Shown: one piece after another, positions 54,267 through 63,405 of the stretch
Layout: each line of letters starts with the position of its first letter
How positions within the stretch are numbered: position 1 is the first letter of the stretch
Source: Nocardia nova NBRC 15556
GTDB taxonomy: Bacteria > Actinomycetota > Actinomycetes > Mycobacteriales > Mycobacteriaceae
Length of the DNA: 64,000 nucleotides
Reading direction: 5' to 3'
Assembly (NCBI RefSeq): GCF_001613005.1
Contig: NZ_BDBN01000005.1
Span: 93,690-157,689 of the forward strand
Translations under genes and position numbers: made by a program
The notes under the pieces: generated by a model
The model's input: the letters and a program-made list of their open reading frames with translations, nothing else
Told to the model about the DNA's origin: nothing
Databases searched by the model: none

Positions 54267-56642
54267 ATGAATCCGAAAGGCCCGCGATCGGCCCCCACGC
54301 CCGCAGAAGCGATCGGCTACGGGACATCGTTGCTGAATCGTGTCCTTTTCGGAGTGCCCGATGCGGAGAGTCGTATCACCCATGTGACCGAACTCCCGGC
54401 CCGGCCGGCGCGCATCACCGACTGGCCTTCCTGGGCTGCTCCGGAGGTGGTCGACGCCCTGCGGGAATCCGGTGTAGAGGCACCGTGGACGCATCAGATT
54501 CGAACCGCGGAGCTGGCCGCTTCGGGAACACACGTCGTGGTCTGCACCGGGACCGCGTCGGGCAAATCCCTGGGTTATCAACTTCCGGTATTGACAGACC
54601 TGCGGCGGGATCCGCGAGCGACCGCTCTGTATATATCGCCGACCAAAGCGCTCGGAGCCGATCAATTCCGCGCGGCCGCGCAGTTGACCCATGCCGGCGG
54701 CCTGAGCGATATCCATCCGGCCACCTACGACGGCGATACTCCGCCCGAGGTCAGGCAGTGGGGGCGGGCGAATGCGCGGTGGTTGTTCACCAATCCCGAC
54801 ATGCTGCACATCGGCATACTGCGAGCGCATCAGCGCTGGGCGCGGATGCTGCGGCGGCTGCGCTACGTGGTGGTCGACGAATGCCACGCGTATCGCGGTG
54901 TATTCGGGTCCCAGGTCGCGATGGTGTTGCGCCGGTTGCGGCGGCTGGCCGCGCATTACGGCGCGAATCCGACCTTCGTCCTGTGCTCGGCCACCAGCGC
55001 CGATCCGGCCGCGGCGGCCGCACGGCTGATCGGTGCGCCGGTGACCGCGGTGACCGAGGACGGCTCCCCGCAGGGTGCGCGAACGGTCGCCCTGTGGGAA
55101 CCACCGCTGCTCGGCGACCTCAGTGGCGAGAACGGCGCCCCGGTCCGACGGGCGGCGACCACCGAGGCCGCCCGGATCATGACCGACCTGGTCGTCGAGG
55201 GTGCCCGGACATTGACCTTCGTTCGCTCCCGCCGGGCCGCCGAGGTCGTCGCCATCGACGTGCAGCGCATGCTGGCCGAGGTGGATCCGGCGCTGGCCGG
55301 GCGGGTGGCGGCCTATCGGGCCGGATACCTGGCCGAGGACCGGCGGGAACTGGAGAACGGCCTGGCGGACGGGTCGCTGCTGGGCGCGGCCACCACGACC
55401 GCACTCGAACTCGGCGTCGACATCGCCGGGCTGGACGCCGTGGTGATGGCCGGTTTCCCGGGAACCGTCGCCTCGTTCTGGCAGCAGGCGGGCCGCGCAG
55501 GACGTCGCACCCAGGGCTCGCTGGTACTGCTGGTGGCCCGCGACGATCCGCTCGACACCTACCTCGTCCACCACCCGCACGCCCTGCTGGACAAGCCGGT
55601 CGAGGCGACCATCACCGATCCGCACAACCCCTACGTCGCCGGCCCGCATCTGCTCTGCGCGGCCTGCGAACACCCCCTGACCGACGCCGAGATCGACGAC
55701 CTCGGCGTCCGGGACGTGGCCGCCGATCTTGCCGCGCGGGGCCTGATCAAGCGCCGGGAGAACGGCGGGGGTCAGGCTCGCTGGTATCCGACGTCGAGCG
55801 CCTACCCACACGACGACGTGGATGTGCGCGGCGGCATCGGCTCCCAGATCGCCATCGTGGACGCGACCAGCGGCCGTCTACTGGGCAGCGCGGATTCCGG
55901 CCGGGCTCCCGCGACGCTGCACGCCGGGGCGGTCCACCTGCATCAGGGCGAGACCTACGTGGTCGACGAACTGGATCTCGAGGCCGGCGTCGCCTTCGTC
56001 CACGCCGAGCAGCCCGGATGGACCACCAGCGCCCGCATGGTCACCTCGGTGGCGATCGACGAGCGCACGCACGAGCGGGTGTACGGGCACGTCACCGCCG
56101 CCCTGGCCAGGGTCCGGGTGACCCGCCAGGTGGTCGGGTATCTGCGCACGCTTCCCAGTGGAGAGGTTCTCGACCTCGTCGAACTCGATATGCCGGAGCA
56201 GACACTGCCGACCCAGGCCGTGCTCTACACCGTCACACCGCGCCTGCTGGCCGCGGCGGGGATCGAGCCACGCCGCGTACCCGGCGCCCTGCACGCCGCC
56301 GAACATGCGGCGATCGGGATGTTGCCCCTGGTCGCGAGCTGCGACCGCTGGGATGTGGGCGGCGTTTCCATCGCCGAGCACCCCGATACCGGGCTACCTA
56401 CCGTCTTCGTCTACGACGGCCATCGGGGCGGGGCCGGCTTCGCCGAGCGCGGGTTCACCCGCCTGCGGACCTGGTTGGCGGCGACGCGGGCGGCCATCAC
56501 CTCCTGTTCGTGCCCGCAAGGCTGCCCCTCGTGCGTCCAATCCCCCAAATGCGGCAACGGGAATTCCCCGCTGGACAAGGAGGGTGCGGCCGCGCTGCTG
56601 ACGGCCGTCCTCGCCGATCTGCCCGACGATGCGCCGAGCTGA
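54267..56642 (+). CDS. MrfA-like DEAD/DEAH helicase with C-terminal zinc motif
   Basis: From ATG 54267, 791 residues. The helicase core has G-T-A-S-G-K-S (motif I), V-V-D-E-C-H (motif II), Q-Q-A-G-R-A-G-R (motif VI). The DUF1998/MZB C-terminus has four Cys in C-S-C-P-Q-G-C-P-S-C, then K-C-G-N-G-N, for zinc. B. subtilis MrfA, of this architecture, repairs mitomycin C lesions. In mycobacteria it is Rv3649, next to cspA as here. An upstream TTG is possible but has poor codon use and no ribosome site. Confidence 0.9.
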   Translation: MNPKGPRSAPTPAEAIGYGTSLLNRVLFGVPDAESRITHVTELPARPARITDWPSWAAPEVVDALRESGVEAPWTHQIRTAELAASGTHVVVCTGTASGKSLGYQLPVLTDLRRDPRATALYISPTKALGADQFRAAAQLTHAGGLSDIHPATYDGDTPPEVRQWGRANARWLFTNPDMLHIGILRAHQRWARMLRRLRYVVVDECHAYRGVFGSQVAMVLRRLRRLAAHYGANPTFVLCSATSADPAAAAARLIGAPVTAVTEDGSPQGARTVALWEPPLLGDLSGENGAPVRRAATTEAARIMTDLVVEGARTLTFVRSRRAAEVVAIDVQRMLAEVDPALAGRVAAYRAGYLAEDRRELENGLADGSLLGAATTTALELGVDIAGLDAVVMAGFPGTVASFWQQAGRAGRRTQGSLVLLVARDDPLDTYLVHHPHALLDKPVEATITDPHNPYVAGPHLLCAACEHPLTDAEIDDLGVRDVAADLAARGLIKRRENGGGQARWYPTSSAYPHDDVDVRGGIGSQIAIVDATSGRLLGSADSGRAPATLHAGAVHLHQGETYVVDELDLEAGVAFVHAEQPGWTTSARMVTSVAIDERTHERVYGHVTAALARVRVTRQVVGYLRTLPSGEVLDLVELDMPEQTLPTQAVLYTVTPRLLAAAGIEPRRVPGALHAAEHAAIGMLPLVASCDRWDVGGVSIAEHPDTGLPTVFVYDGHRGGAGFAERGFTRLRTWLAATRAAITSCSCPQGCPSCVQSPKCGNGNSPLDKEGAAALLTAVLADLPDDAPS

Positions 56643-56995
56643 CCCGCATGGACAACATTTCGGGCCATGACCTGCCCGAATCCGTTTCGTGACGATGCGG
56701 ACACCGTCGGTAGACGTCGTCGCTTCCCGGTCCCACGGACTGCCTGGCGCCATCGAGGCCTACGGCGCGACCGGGAATAAAAAGGAAGTCGATCATGTTA
56801 ACCGGCACATTGCCCTAGCGAATAACGGCCATGTGGGCATTCACATGTGTGCATTTATCGGAATCCCGCAGCGTCGAATGCTTGCACAATTGCGCCGCCG
56901 GAATTGAATGCCGACCGAATGGGAAATCCACCGCACTTACGGCAGTGTGGTGTGGCTCCGGTCACCCATTCTTTCTCACACCAACCGTCCGGTAT
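56643..56995. other. AT-richer gap before the Tad operon end
   Basis: The 353 bp between the convergent helicase and Tad genes include an AT-rich stretch (56776-56900). A 72-codon frame there has no ribosome site or family. I see no strong terminator hairpin, though one is expected on each side. Confidence 0.45.
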
Positions 56996-57388
56996 TCATG
57001 ATCGTTTTCCCGCACTCACCGGACCGGCGCGCGCGACCGCCACAACTGATCGCTTGCCCAAAAGAGCGAGCGTCACCGAACCATCGACCGTTACCGTCAC
57101 ATCCCAATCCCGGACCGAACACGTCCGTACCCGCATCCGCATTTGCCGCACCACCGAATCCGCTCGATCGCAGGCCGCCTCAGCGCCGGAATCCAGTGCG
57201 CCCGCTGCGGCCAATGCCGCCGAATCGGCCGCGCTCTGCGCTCGATGGCGTGCGCAGACCACTGCCGCGAACTGCACGATCACCACCGTCACCAGTAGCA
57301 GCGCGGTGAGTGCCAGACATGCCGTGACGGTGGCACCGCCGTCGCATCCGCGACCGCGGCACGCGGCGGGCACTGTGGCCGGTGTCAT
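56996..57388 (-). CDS. TadE-like pseudopilin (Rv3654c type)
   Basis: The 130-residue protein has one hydrophobic helix (L-A-L-T-A-L-L-L-V-T-V-V-I-V) after a short leader and the pattern A-R-H-R-A-Q-S-A-A-D-S-A-A-L of the helicase/secretion-neighbourhood TadE-like family. It is the last gene of the Tad operon, overlapping the previous stop by 4 bp. It is probably a minor pilin or assembly factor. Confidence 0.87.
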   Translation of the reverse strand: MTPATVPAACRGRGCDGGATVTACLALTALLLVTVVIVQFAAVVCARHRAQSAADSAALAAAGALDSGAEAACDRADSVVRQMRMRVRTCSVRDWDVTVTVDGSVTLALLGKRSVVAVARAGPVSAGKRS

Positions 57389-57732
57389 TGCGGCTCGCCC
57401 GGTTCGCGTACCGCTACCGCTTCGGCCCGTAACCGCAGCATCGGGAGCAGCGGCGCTCGCGCCCGAACCGTGGCCACGATCCGGTCGCCCTCCGCGCGCA
57501 ACTCGATATCGGCGCCGGGCGGCGCCACCCGCTGCGCTGCCGGCAGAGCTTCCGCCTCCGCACCTCGCGCGGCGAGACGTGCCGCTTCGCGAGCGGCGTC
57601 GATACAGCGGATCTGCATCGACGCCGCCAGCAACGCCCCCAGACAGAGCACGACGACCACTATCACGGCCGCCAGCGCAATCGCCGCCTCGACCGTGACC
57701 GCACCCCGTTCGCCCGGACGAGCGAACCTCAT
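57385..57732 (-). CDS. TadE family pseudopilin (Rv3655c type)
   Basis: From ATG 57732, 115 residues. It begins R-G-A-V-T-V-E-A-A-I-A-L-A-A, the TadE membrane segment with conserved Glu, and continues with D-A-A-R-E-A-A-R. This is probably a minor pilin of the Tad pilus. It overlaps the DUF4244 stop and the next start by 4 bp each. Confidence 0.88.
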   Translation of the reverse strand: MRFARPGERGAVTVEAAIALAAVIVVVVLCLGALLAASMQIRCIDAAREAARLAARGAEAEALPAAQRVAPPGADIELRAEGDRIVATVRARAPLLPMLRLRAEAVAVREPGEPQ

Positions 57733-57941
57733 ACGGTGGTGTTCAGCGCCCTGTCGATGATCTTGGTCAGCGCGTTCACGATGGAATCGCCGGTGACCAC
57801 GGTGTAGAGCACCGCTCCGAACGCCGCTGCGGCGATCGTGCCGATGGCGTATTCGGCGGTACTCATCCCGTCGTCGGTCACCAGTACCTGGATCAGCCGC
57901 GAACGTAGTTCTCGCACAACCGATTGCGTTGCCGCCAGCAT
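57729..57941 (-). CDS. DUF4244 Flp-pilin-like protein
   Basis: The 70-residue protein has D-G-M-S-T-A-E-Y-A-I-G-T, which matches a prepilin peptidase site (cut after Gly) with Glu at position 5 of the mature part, followed by a hydrophobic helix. This is the likely major pilin subunit (Rv3656c type). A 57-bp gap separates it from tadC, the only sizeable gap in the operon. Confidence 0.9.
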   Translation of the reverse strand: MLAATQSVVRELRSRLIQVLVTDDGMSTAEYAIGTIAAAAFGAVLYTVVTGDSIVNALTKIIDRALNTTV

Positions 57942-57998
57942 CGGTCTCCCCTTTCTCTACGGTCGGCGCGGCGGATCCGCACCGAATCTCTGGTGTGG

Positions 57999-58595
57999 TC
58001 ACCACAACCCACCGCCCAGTACTCGACCGGCCAGTCCGGCGACCACCGGGACGATGCCGAGGCAGACGAAGGCCGGCAGGAAGCACAGCCCGAGCGGGCC
58101 GCTGATGAGCACGCCCGCGCGTTCCGCCCGCGCGGCGGCCGCATCCTCGACCGCCGCGCGGCACTTGTCCGCGAGTTCGGAGACCGCCCCGGTCAGGGCC
58201 GCACCGGAGCGGGCCGAACGGCGCACCAGCCGGGCGAGCGCGGACATCTCCGCGACGGGTGCTTCCCTGGCCGCGCGCTCCCAGGCGGAAACCGGGTCCG
58301 CGCCGAGCGCCAGCAGTTCCGCCGCCCGCCGCAGCGCCGACGCGAAGGGTTCCGGGGCGGTCGAGGAAACCGCGCGGGCCGCCGTGGCGGTCGGCAGTCC
58401 CGCCCGCAGACACGCGGCGAGCAGATCCAGGGCCGAGGCCACCGCCAAGGGGTCGCCGGTGGCCGGGCGCGGAACGTTCCGCGGCACCGGAGCGGCGCCG
58501 TGGGCCGCACGGAGGCGGGCAACCGATGTGACTCGGCCCGGAAGGGCGAGCAGCGCGGCACCGGAACAGAGCAGTGCCATCGACAGACCGTTCAT
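57999..58595 (-). CDS. tadC: TadC-like inner-membrane platform protein
   Basis: From ATG 58595, 198 residues: type II secretion F domain with hydrophobic segments at both ends (L-C-F-L-P-A-F-V-C-L-G-I). The central cytoplasmic part carries L-A-A-C-L-R-A-G-L-P and A-R-S-G-A-A-L. It forms the pilus platform with TadB. It overlaps tadB by 4 bp. Confidence 0.9.
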   Translation of the reverse strand: MNGLSMALLCSGAALLALPGRVTSVARLRAAHGAAPVPRNVPRPATGDPLAVASALDLLAACLRAGLPTATAARAVSSTAPEPFASALRRAAELLALGADPVSAWERAAREAPVAEMSALARLVRRSARSGAALTGAVSELADKCRAAVEDAAAARAERAGVLISGPLGLCFLPAFVCLGIVPVVAGLAGRVLGGGLW

Positions 58596-59383
58596 ACCGA
58601 TACCCGTCGCGTGATGGCATCCGCCCACAGCAATCCCACACCGATGAGCCCGGCGCCGAGCGGAAAGACGATGGTTCCGACCCCTCGGCTCATCAGCACC
58701 TGCAGGGGGTGGGCGCCCATCAGCTGTCCGAGCGCGATGCCGAGGAGCGGGAGTCCGGCCAGCACCGCGGCGCTGGCCCGCGCACCCGCCAGGGCGGCGG
58801 TCGTGCGCTCGCTGAACCGCATTCGCCCGGCGAGGTCGTCGCGGGCCGCACTCAACAGTTCGGCCAATGCCAGGCCGTGCCGCTCGGCCACCTCCCACGC
58901 AGCCGCGACGCGATCCAGTTCGGTCGTGACGGCGCAGGGACGTCCGCGCAATCCGTCCGCGGCCGAACCGCCGAGCCTGGCCCGCGCGGCGCTCACCGCG
59001 AAGGCCGCTCCGGCCGCTCCACCGATCTCCGCGGCCGCGACGGCGGCGGCAGCGCTGGGATGCGCGCCGGTGCGCAGTTCACCGATCACCACTTCCAGCC
59101 CTTCCAGCAGTTTCCGGCATTCGTCGTCGTGGCGGCGTTCCTCGCGGCGGTTCTTCGAACGCACGGTCAGCGTGGTGACGAGCACCGCGGTCGCACCCGC
59201 GGACCCGGGACCGAAGACGACCGCCGCCCCCACCGCCGAAGCAGCCACGCCGCGAATAATCCAGCGGCTCGGGTTGTTTCGCGTTTCCTCCGGTCGTCCG
59301 CACAGCACACGCAGTCGGTGCCGCCGGGGCGTGGTCGGCAGGAGCAGCAGCGCTGCGGCGCCGCACAGCAAGCTCAGGGTCAT
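58592..59383 (-). CDS. tadB: TadB-like inner-membrane platform protein
   Basis: From ATG 59383, 263 residues, with N- and C-terminal membrane helices (A-V-G-A-A-V-V-F-G and L-A-G-L-P-L-L-G-I-A-L) flanking a type II secretion F domain (E-V-V-I-G-E-L-R-T-G). It shares 4-bp overlaps with tadA and tadC. Confidence 0.9.
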   Translation of the reverse strand: MTLSLLCGAAALLLLPTTPRRHRLRVLCGRPEETRNNPSRWIIRGVAASAVGAAVVFGPGSAGATAVLVTTLTVRSKNRREERRHDDECRKLLEGLEVVIGELRTGAHPSAAAAVAAAEIGGAAGAAFAVSAARARLGGSAADGLRGRPCAVTTELDRVAAAWEVAERHGLALAELLSAARDDLAGRMRFSERTTAALAGARASAAVLAGLPLLGIALGQLMGAHPLQVLMSRGVGTIVFPLGAGLIGVGLLWADAITRRVSV

Positions 59384-60567
59384 TGCCGCAACCGCTCGTT
59401 CAGCAACCGCTGGAGTGCGGTGTTCGCCGGTGCCGCAACGGGATCCACGGACCAGGCCGTCTCGATGCGCACACCCGCCTCCCCTTCGCGGGTCACCAGC
59501 CCGATTTCCTGCAGGACTCGCCCACCGTCGGGGCGGCGCCGCATCGCGAGCACGACCTGGACGGCCGCGGCGAGCTGACTGTGCAGCCCTGCCCGCCCCA
59601 TTCCGCCCAGTGCCGCAAGGGCTTCCAGACGAGCGGGCACCTCCCGTGGCGAGTTCGCATGCACCGTGCCGGCGCCTCCGTCGTGTCCGGTGTTCAGTGC
59701 GGTGAGCAGGTCCACCACCTCGGCCCCGCGCACCTCTCCGATGACGATCCGATCCGGCCGCATCCGCAGCGCCTGACGGACCAGGTCCCGGACCGTGATG
59801 GCACCCGCGCCCTCCACATTGGCGATACGCGCGACCAGCCGGACGACATGCGGATGCGGCGGCGACAGTTCGGCGGCATCCTCGACGCACACGATGCGTT
59901 CGGCGGGGTCGACGTGCGCCAGCAGAGCCGACAGCAACGTGGTCTTTCCAGCGCCGGTGCCGCCGACCACGAGGAAGGCGAGCCGTGCGCGAATGATCCT
60001 CTCCAGCAGCAGTTCCGACTCCGGTGTGAGCGTTCCGGAGGTGGTCAGTCCGCGCAGGCTGTGGCCGACCGGGCGCAGTACCCGCAGCGAGATACACGTT
60101 CCGCCCTGTGCGATGGGCGCGAGGACCGCGTGCAGCCGCACGCCGAAGCTCTCGCCGGGCGCTCGCTCGTATTCCGGCAGCCGCCCGTCCACCCACGGTT
60201 GCGCATCGTCGAGCCGGCGGCCGGCGGCGAGCGCCAGGCGCTGAGCCAGGCGCCGCACGGCCGCTTCGTCAGGGAAGCGGATCGAGGTGCGCTCCAGACC
60301 GCTACCGCGATCGATCCACACCGCATCGGGCGCGGTCACCAGCACATCCGAGACCAGGGCGTCGTGCAGCAACGGTTCCAGCGCGCCCGCCCCGGTCATC
60401 TCCGTCTGCAGCAGGCGCAATGCGCGCAGCAGGTCCGTATCGCCGAGGACTCGGCCGGCTTCGGCGCGGATGGCGGCGGCCAGGCGGGCCGGATCGTGTT
60501 CACCCGGCTGGGCGGCCAGTCGCTCCCGAACCCGGTCCAGGAGTTCGGCACTCACCACCCCGCTCAT
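59380..60567 (-). CDS. tadA: TadA/CpaF-type secretion ATPase
   Basis: From ATG 60567, 395 residues. G-G-T-G-A-G-K-T-T (Walker A), V-C-V-E-D-A-A-E-L (Asp box), R-I-V-I-G-E-V-R-G (Walker B) and H-A-N-S-P-R (His box) identify the hexameric motor that powers pilus assembly. Overlaps its neighbours by 4 bp each. Confidence 0.95.
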   Translation of the reverse strand: MSGVVSAELLDRVRERLAAQPGEHDPARLAAAIRAEAGRVLGDTDLLRALRLLQTEMTGAGALEPLLHDALVSDVLVTAPDAVWIDRGSGLERTSIRFPDEAAVRRLAQRLALAAGRRLDDAQPWVDGRLPEYERAPGESFGVRLHAVLAPIAQGGTCISLRVLRPVGHSLRGLTTSGTLTPESELLLERIIRARLAFLVVGGTGAGKTTLLSALLAHVDPAERIVCVEDAAELSPPHPHVVRLVARIANVEGAGAITVRDLVRQALRMRPDRIVIGEVRGAEVVDLLTALNTGHDGGAGTVHANSPREVPARLEALAALGGMGRAGLHSQLAAAVQVVLAMRRRPDGGRVLQEIGLVTREGEAGVRIETAWSVDPVAAPANTALQRLLNERLRQ

Positions 60568-61649
60568 CGAGCCCCCTCCGGCAATGCGGACAGCACCGAC
60601 TCCGCTCCCGCCGCGAGCGGCCCGCGGCCGAGCGTCAGTCCACCGCGTTCCAGTTGGGCCGCGAGTCCGGGTTGGGCGCGCATGGCGGCCAGCAGGGGCA
60701 GCCTCAATGCCTCCGCGATATCGCGACCGCGCAGCCCGCCCGGTGCGGGGCCTCGAACGACCAAGGCCTGGTTGGGGTTTCGACGACGGATATCCGCCAC
60801 GACCGCCCCCGCGGCGGCCACCGCACGCAACCGGGCCGGCACCACGAAGACGACGAGATCGGCGGCATCGAGGAGATGATCGGTATGCGGGCCCCGACTG
60901 CCGGAGATATCGCACACCACCAGATCGCCGGCGCCGCGGCCGGCCTCGACGACGGCGCGGGCCGCGCCGATGCCGATATCGTCCGGTCCGGAGCCGGCCG
61001 GTCTGCTGCAGGCCAGTACGCCGAGTCCCGGTGCGGCGGCGGGTAAAGCGTCGTGCAGGGCTTGCGCGGCCACCCGGCCGTCCTCGACGGAAAGTTCGGG
61101 CCAGCGCAGACCGGGCACCGACTCGATACCCAGCAGCAGATCGATGCCACCGCCGAGCGGGTCGCCGTCGATGAGCAGAATGTGCGGCCGGAATCGCCGG
61201 GCCGCGGCGGCCAGGGCCAGCGTCGCGGCGAAGACCGAGGCCCCGGCACCGCCCCCTGCGCCAACGACGGCCAGGACGAGTCCGTCCCCAGGATCGCGCC
61301 AGGCGTAGGCGGCGAAGGCCTCGATCAGTGTTTCGGTAGCGCTCGGCAACGCGATGACCTGCTCGGCTCCGACCGCCGCGGCGGCCTGCCAATGGTCGAG
61401 ATCCGGTTCACCGCTGCCGACCAGCACGACGCCCGAGCGCCGCGGATATCCGGCGGCCGCACAGGTACGCGCCGCCGCGAGATCGATGATCACCAGCGCG
61501 GCCGCGGCCCAGGCATGCCTGCCGACAGGCATGGACCGTTCGTCCAGGCCACGGTCGGCGGCGGCCGCTATGCGACGCACCTCGTCGCGTAGCCGGTGGT
61601 CACCGACCAGCACCAGTGCCGGAGGAGGAACTGCTGCAACGGAATTCAT
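60564..61649 (-). CDS. Ssd/TadZ-like MinD-family ATPase
   Basis: From ATG 61649, 361 residues: an N-terminal receiver-like part, then a MinD/ParA-type domain with a deviant Walker A region (V-V-G-A-G-G-G-A-G-A-S-V) that lacks the signature Lys, and L-L-I-D-G-D-P-L-G-G-G. TadZ homologues place the pilus at the pole; Rv3660c (Ssd) affects septation. The first gene of the Tad operon, reading away from the 6C RNA. Confidence 0.88.
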   Translation of the reverse strand: MNSVAAVPPPALVLVGDHRLRDEVRRIAAAADRGLDERSMPVGRHAWAAAALVIIDLAAARTCAAAGYPRRSGVVLVGSGEPDLDHWQAAAAVGAEQVIALPSATETLIEAFAAYAWRDPGDGLVLAVVGAGGGAGASVFAATLALAAAARRFRPHILLIDGDPLGGGIDLLLGIESVPGLRWPELSVEDGRVAAQALHDALPAAAPGLGVLACSRPAGSGPDDIGIGAARAVVEAGRGAGDLVVCDISGSRGPHTDHLLDAADLVVFVVPARLRAVAAAGAVVADIRRRNPNQALVVRGPAPGGLRGRDIAEALRLPLLAAMRAQPGLAAQLERGGLTLGRGPLAAGAESVLSALPEGAR

Positions 61650-61770
61650 GTCAGCCAGCCTCACCCGGATCGGCAGGGCGAACCAGGGCCCCAACGCCGA
61701 ATGTGGACAACTCGCGGGCTGTGGACAAACACTGCACGCCGAGTAACAGCTGGACGGTCCGGAAATAGAG

Positions 61771-61859
61771 GACGGCCCCAGCCGGGGGGGAGGAGGCTGG
61801 GGCCGTCGGGGTTCAGCCCCGGGGGGTCGGGCTGAACGCGCCTGGACCATGTCCAGGTG
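61771..61859 (-). ncRNA. 6C small RNA
   Basis: Reading the minus strand, three hairpins follow a promoter. CCTGGAC-ATG-GTCCAGG (61857-61841) comes first. GTTCAGCCC with GGGCTGAAC (61837-61811) has CCCCCC in its loop. GACGGCCCCAGCC with GGCTGGGGCCGTC (61807-61771) has seven C residues in its loop. Two C-run hairpins define the actinobacterial 6C family, and the spot between the Rv3660c and Rv3661 homologues matches the mycobacterial 6C/B11 gene. Predicted length is about 90-100 nt. 6C binds G-rich sites in target mRNAs through the C loops. Confidence 0.85.
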
Positions 61860-61865
61860 CCAGCA

Positions 61866-61871
61866 ATACTA
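61866..61871 (-). promoter_or_regulatory. -10 TAGTAT of the 6C RNA
   Basis: TAGTAT on the minus strand predicts a start near 61859, the first base of the hairpin series. A weak TTGCAT -35 lies 19 bp upstream. Confidence 0.6.
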
Positions 61872-62008
61872 CACCCAGAAACCGGCGGCAATGCAAGTCC
61901 ATCGCGCGACGAAGTTTCGGCCCGGAGCGGGCGGCTCCCGGGGCATCGGACGGGGCGTGCGGCCGGGCTGAACGCCGCATCACCGGGGAAGCTCCCTATT
62001 CTGGAGCC

Positions 62009-62917
62009 GTGACGGCCGAGGGCGACCAAACAGCTACGAACGATCGGGCCGCCGGGGATACCGGGCACCCGCGACACCGCAACGATGCAGCAGCGAATCG
62101 CGCGCACCGGACGACGGACGCTTCGTCCGCACCCCGGATCGCCGCGTTCTTCGATCTGGACAAGACGGTCATCGCCAAGTCGAGCGCGTTCGTCTTCAGC
62201 CGGCCGTTCTTCGCGCAGGGCCTGATCGATCGGCGCACCGTACTGGAATCCAGTTACGCGCACTTCTTGTTCCTGCTCTCCGGCGCCGACCACGACCAGA
62301 TGGAGCGGATGCGCGAACATCTGACGAAGATGACCGCCGGCTGGGACGTGTCGCAGGTGCGCTCGATCGTCGCGGAAACACTGCACGAACTGGTCGATCC
62401 GCTGATCTATGCGGAGGCGTCGGATCTGATCGCCGACCACAAGATCCGCGGCCACGACGTCGTGATCGTCTCGGCGTCGGGTGAGGAGATCGTCGCCCCG
62501 ATCGCCGCCGCGCTGGGTGCGACGCATACCGCCGCCACTCGGATGGTGGTCGAAAACGGTAAGTACACAGGCGAAGTCGAGTTCTACTGCTACGGCGAGG
62601 GCAAGGTCGAGGCGATCGAGAAGCTGGCCGCGTCCGAGCGCTACGACCTGTCGCGCTGCTACGCCTATTCCGATTCGATCACCGATCTGCCGATGCTGTC
62701 GGCGGTCGGACACCCCACCGCGGTCAACCCCGACCGGAACCTGCGACGCGAGGCGGTGGCCCGGGACTGGCCGATCCTGACCTTCTCCAATCCGGTGTCA
62801 CTGTGGTCGCGGATTCCCGCGCCGTCGACCACGACGGTGGCCGCCACGGCGGTGGTCGGAGTGAGCGCGGTACTGGCCGGCGCCCTCAGTTACCGGCTGC
62901 TGCGCCGGCGCCGCTGA
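62009..62917 (+). CDS. HAD-IB family phosphatase, SerB-like (Rv3661 type)
   Basis: The 302-residue protein has F-F-D-L-D-K-T (HAD motif I, catalytic Asp), V-V-I-V-S-A-S-G (motif II), and Y-S-D-S-I-T-D-L-P-M-L (motif IV). A cap domain lies between, and a C-terminal transmembrane helix (A-T-A-V-V-G-V-S-A-V-L-A) followed by R-R-R-R suggests membrane anchoring. The first 45 residues are disordered. Homologues are SerB-like phosphatases; the substrate is not certain. It is divergent from the 6C RNA. Confidence 0.9.
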   Translation: MTAEGDQTATNDRAAGDTGHPRHRNDAAANRAHRTTDASSAPRIAAFFDLDKTVIAKSSAFVFSRPFFAQGLIDRRTVLESSYAHFLFLLSGADHDQMERMREHLTKMTAGWDVSQVRSIVAETLHELVDPLIYAEASDLIADHKIRGHDVVIVSASGEEIVAPIAAALGATHTAATRMVVENGKYTGEVEFYCYGEGKVEAIEKLAASERYDLSRCYAYSDSITDLPMLSAVGHPTAVNPDRNLRREAVARDWPILTFSNPVSLWSRIPAPSTTTVAATAVVGVSAVLAGALSYRLLRRRR

Positions 62918-63405
62918 GGGTGGCGCTCCGAGCGCATCGCGGCTGGTCAACGACGCGCAACCCATCGATGTAACCACGATTCGAGGGGCCACACGCCGAT
63001 TATGAGTAATGTCCTTTCGACCCTTGATGTGAGGGGTCTCACAGAGTAACAATGGACGCACGGAGGGGCGGAAGGCCAAGATCGGAACGGAAGAGAAGGT
63101 TCGATCTCCCATCCGCACTTCCCAGCACGGACGCCAGGCACCCACGCGGAGCGCGCCGCGACAAGGGCAGAAGCGTTGTGGGCCTGCGAAATTCGAGTTC
63201 ACGTCGGCAATGGCCTCGCACAGGTTGCGGGGATGAACCGGCGGGGTTCGGATGATCGCCGAGGCCGCAGAACACAACCCGACAAGCACGCTTGGTAACC
63301 GGGTAGTCCGTGCTAGCGGGCGGTGAGGCCGACGACGGCTACGCCGCCCGCTTCGATGTGCGGACCCGTTTCGCACTCACTGTGATCAGCGCTCACGCGC
63401 CGCGT
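62918..63405. other. 488-bp convergent gap
   Basis: Between convergent genes; open frames of 60-70 codons have no recognisable content. Composition is lower in GC near 63000-63060. I see no terminator hairpin or RNA. Confidence 0.45.

Noticed and set aside
56689..56907. 72-codon frame after the helicase
   Set aside because: No ribosome site, no family, AT-rich end.
61771..61837. Two hairpins first read as terminators
   Set aside because: They lie in a divergent gap where no transcript ends; C-run loops and a -10 box on the minus strand fit 6C RNA better.
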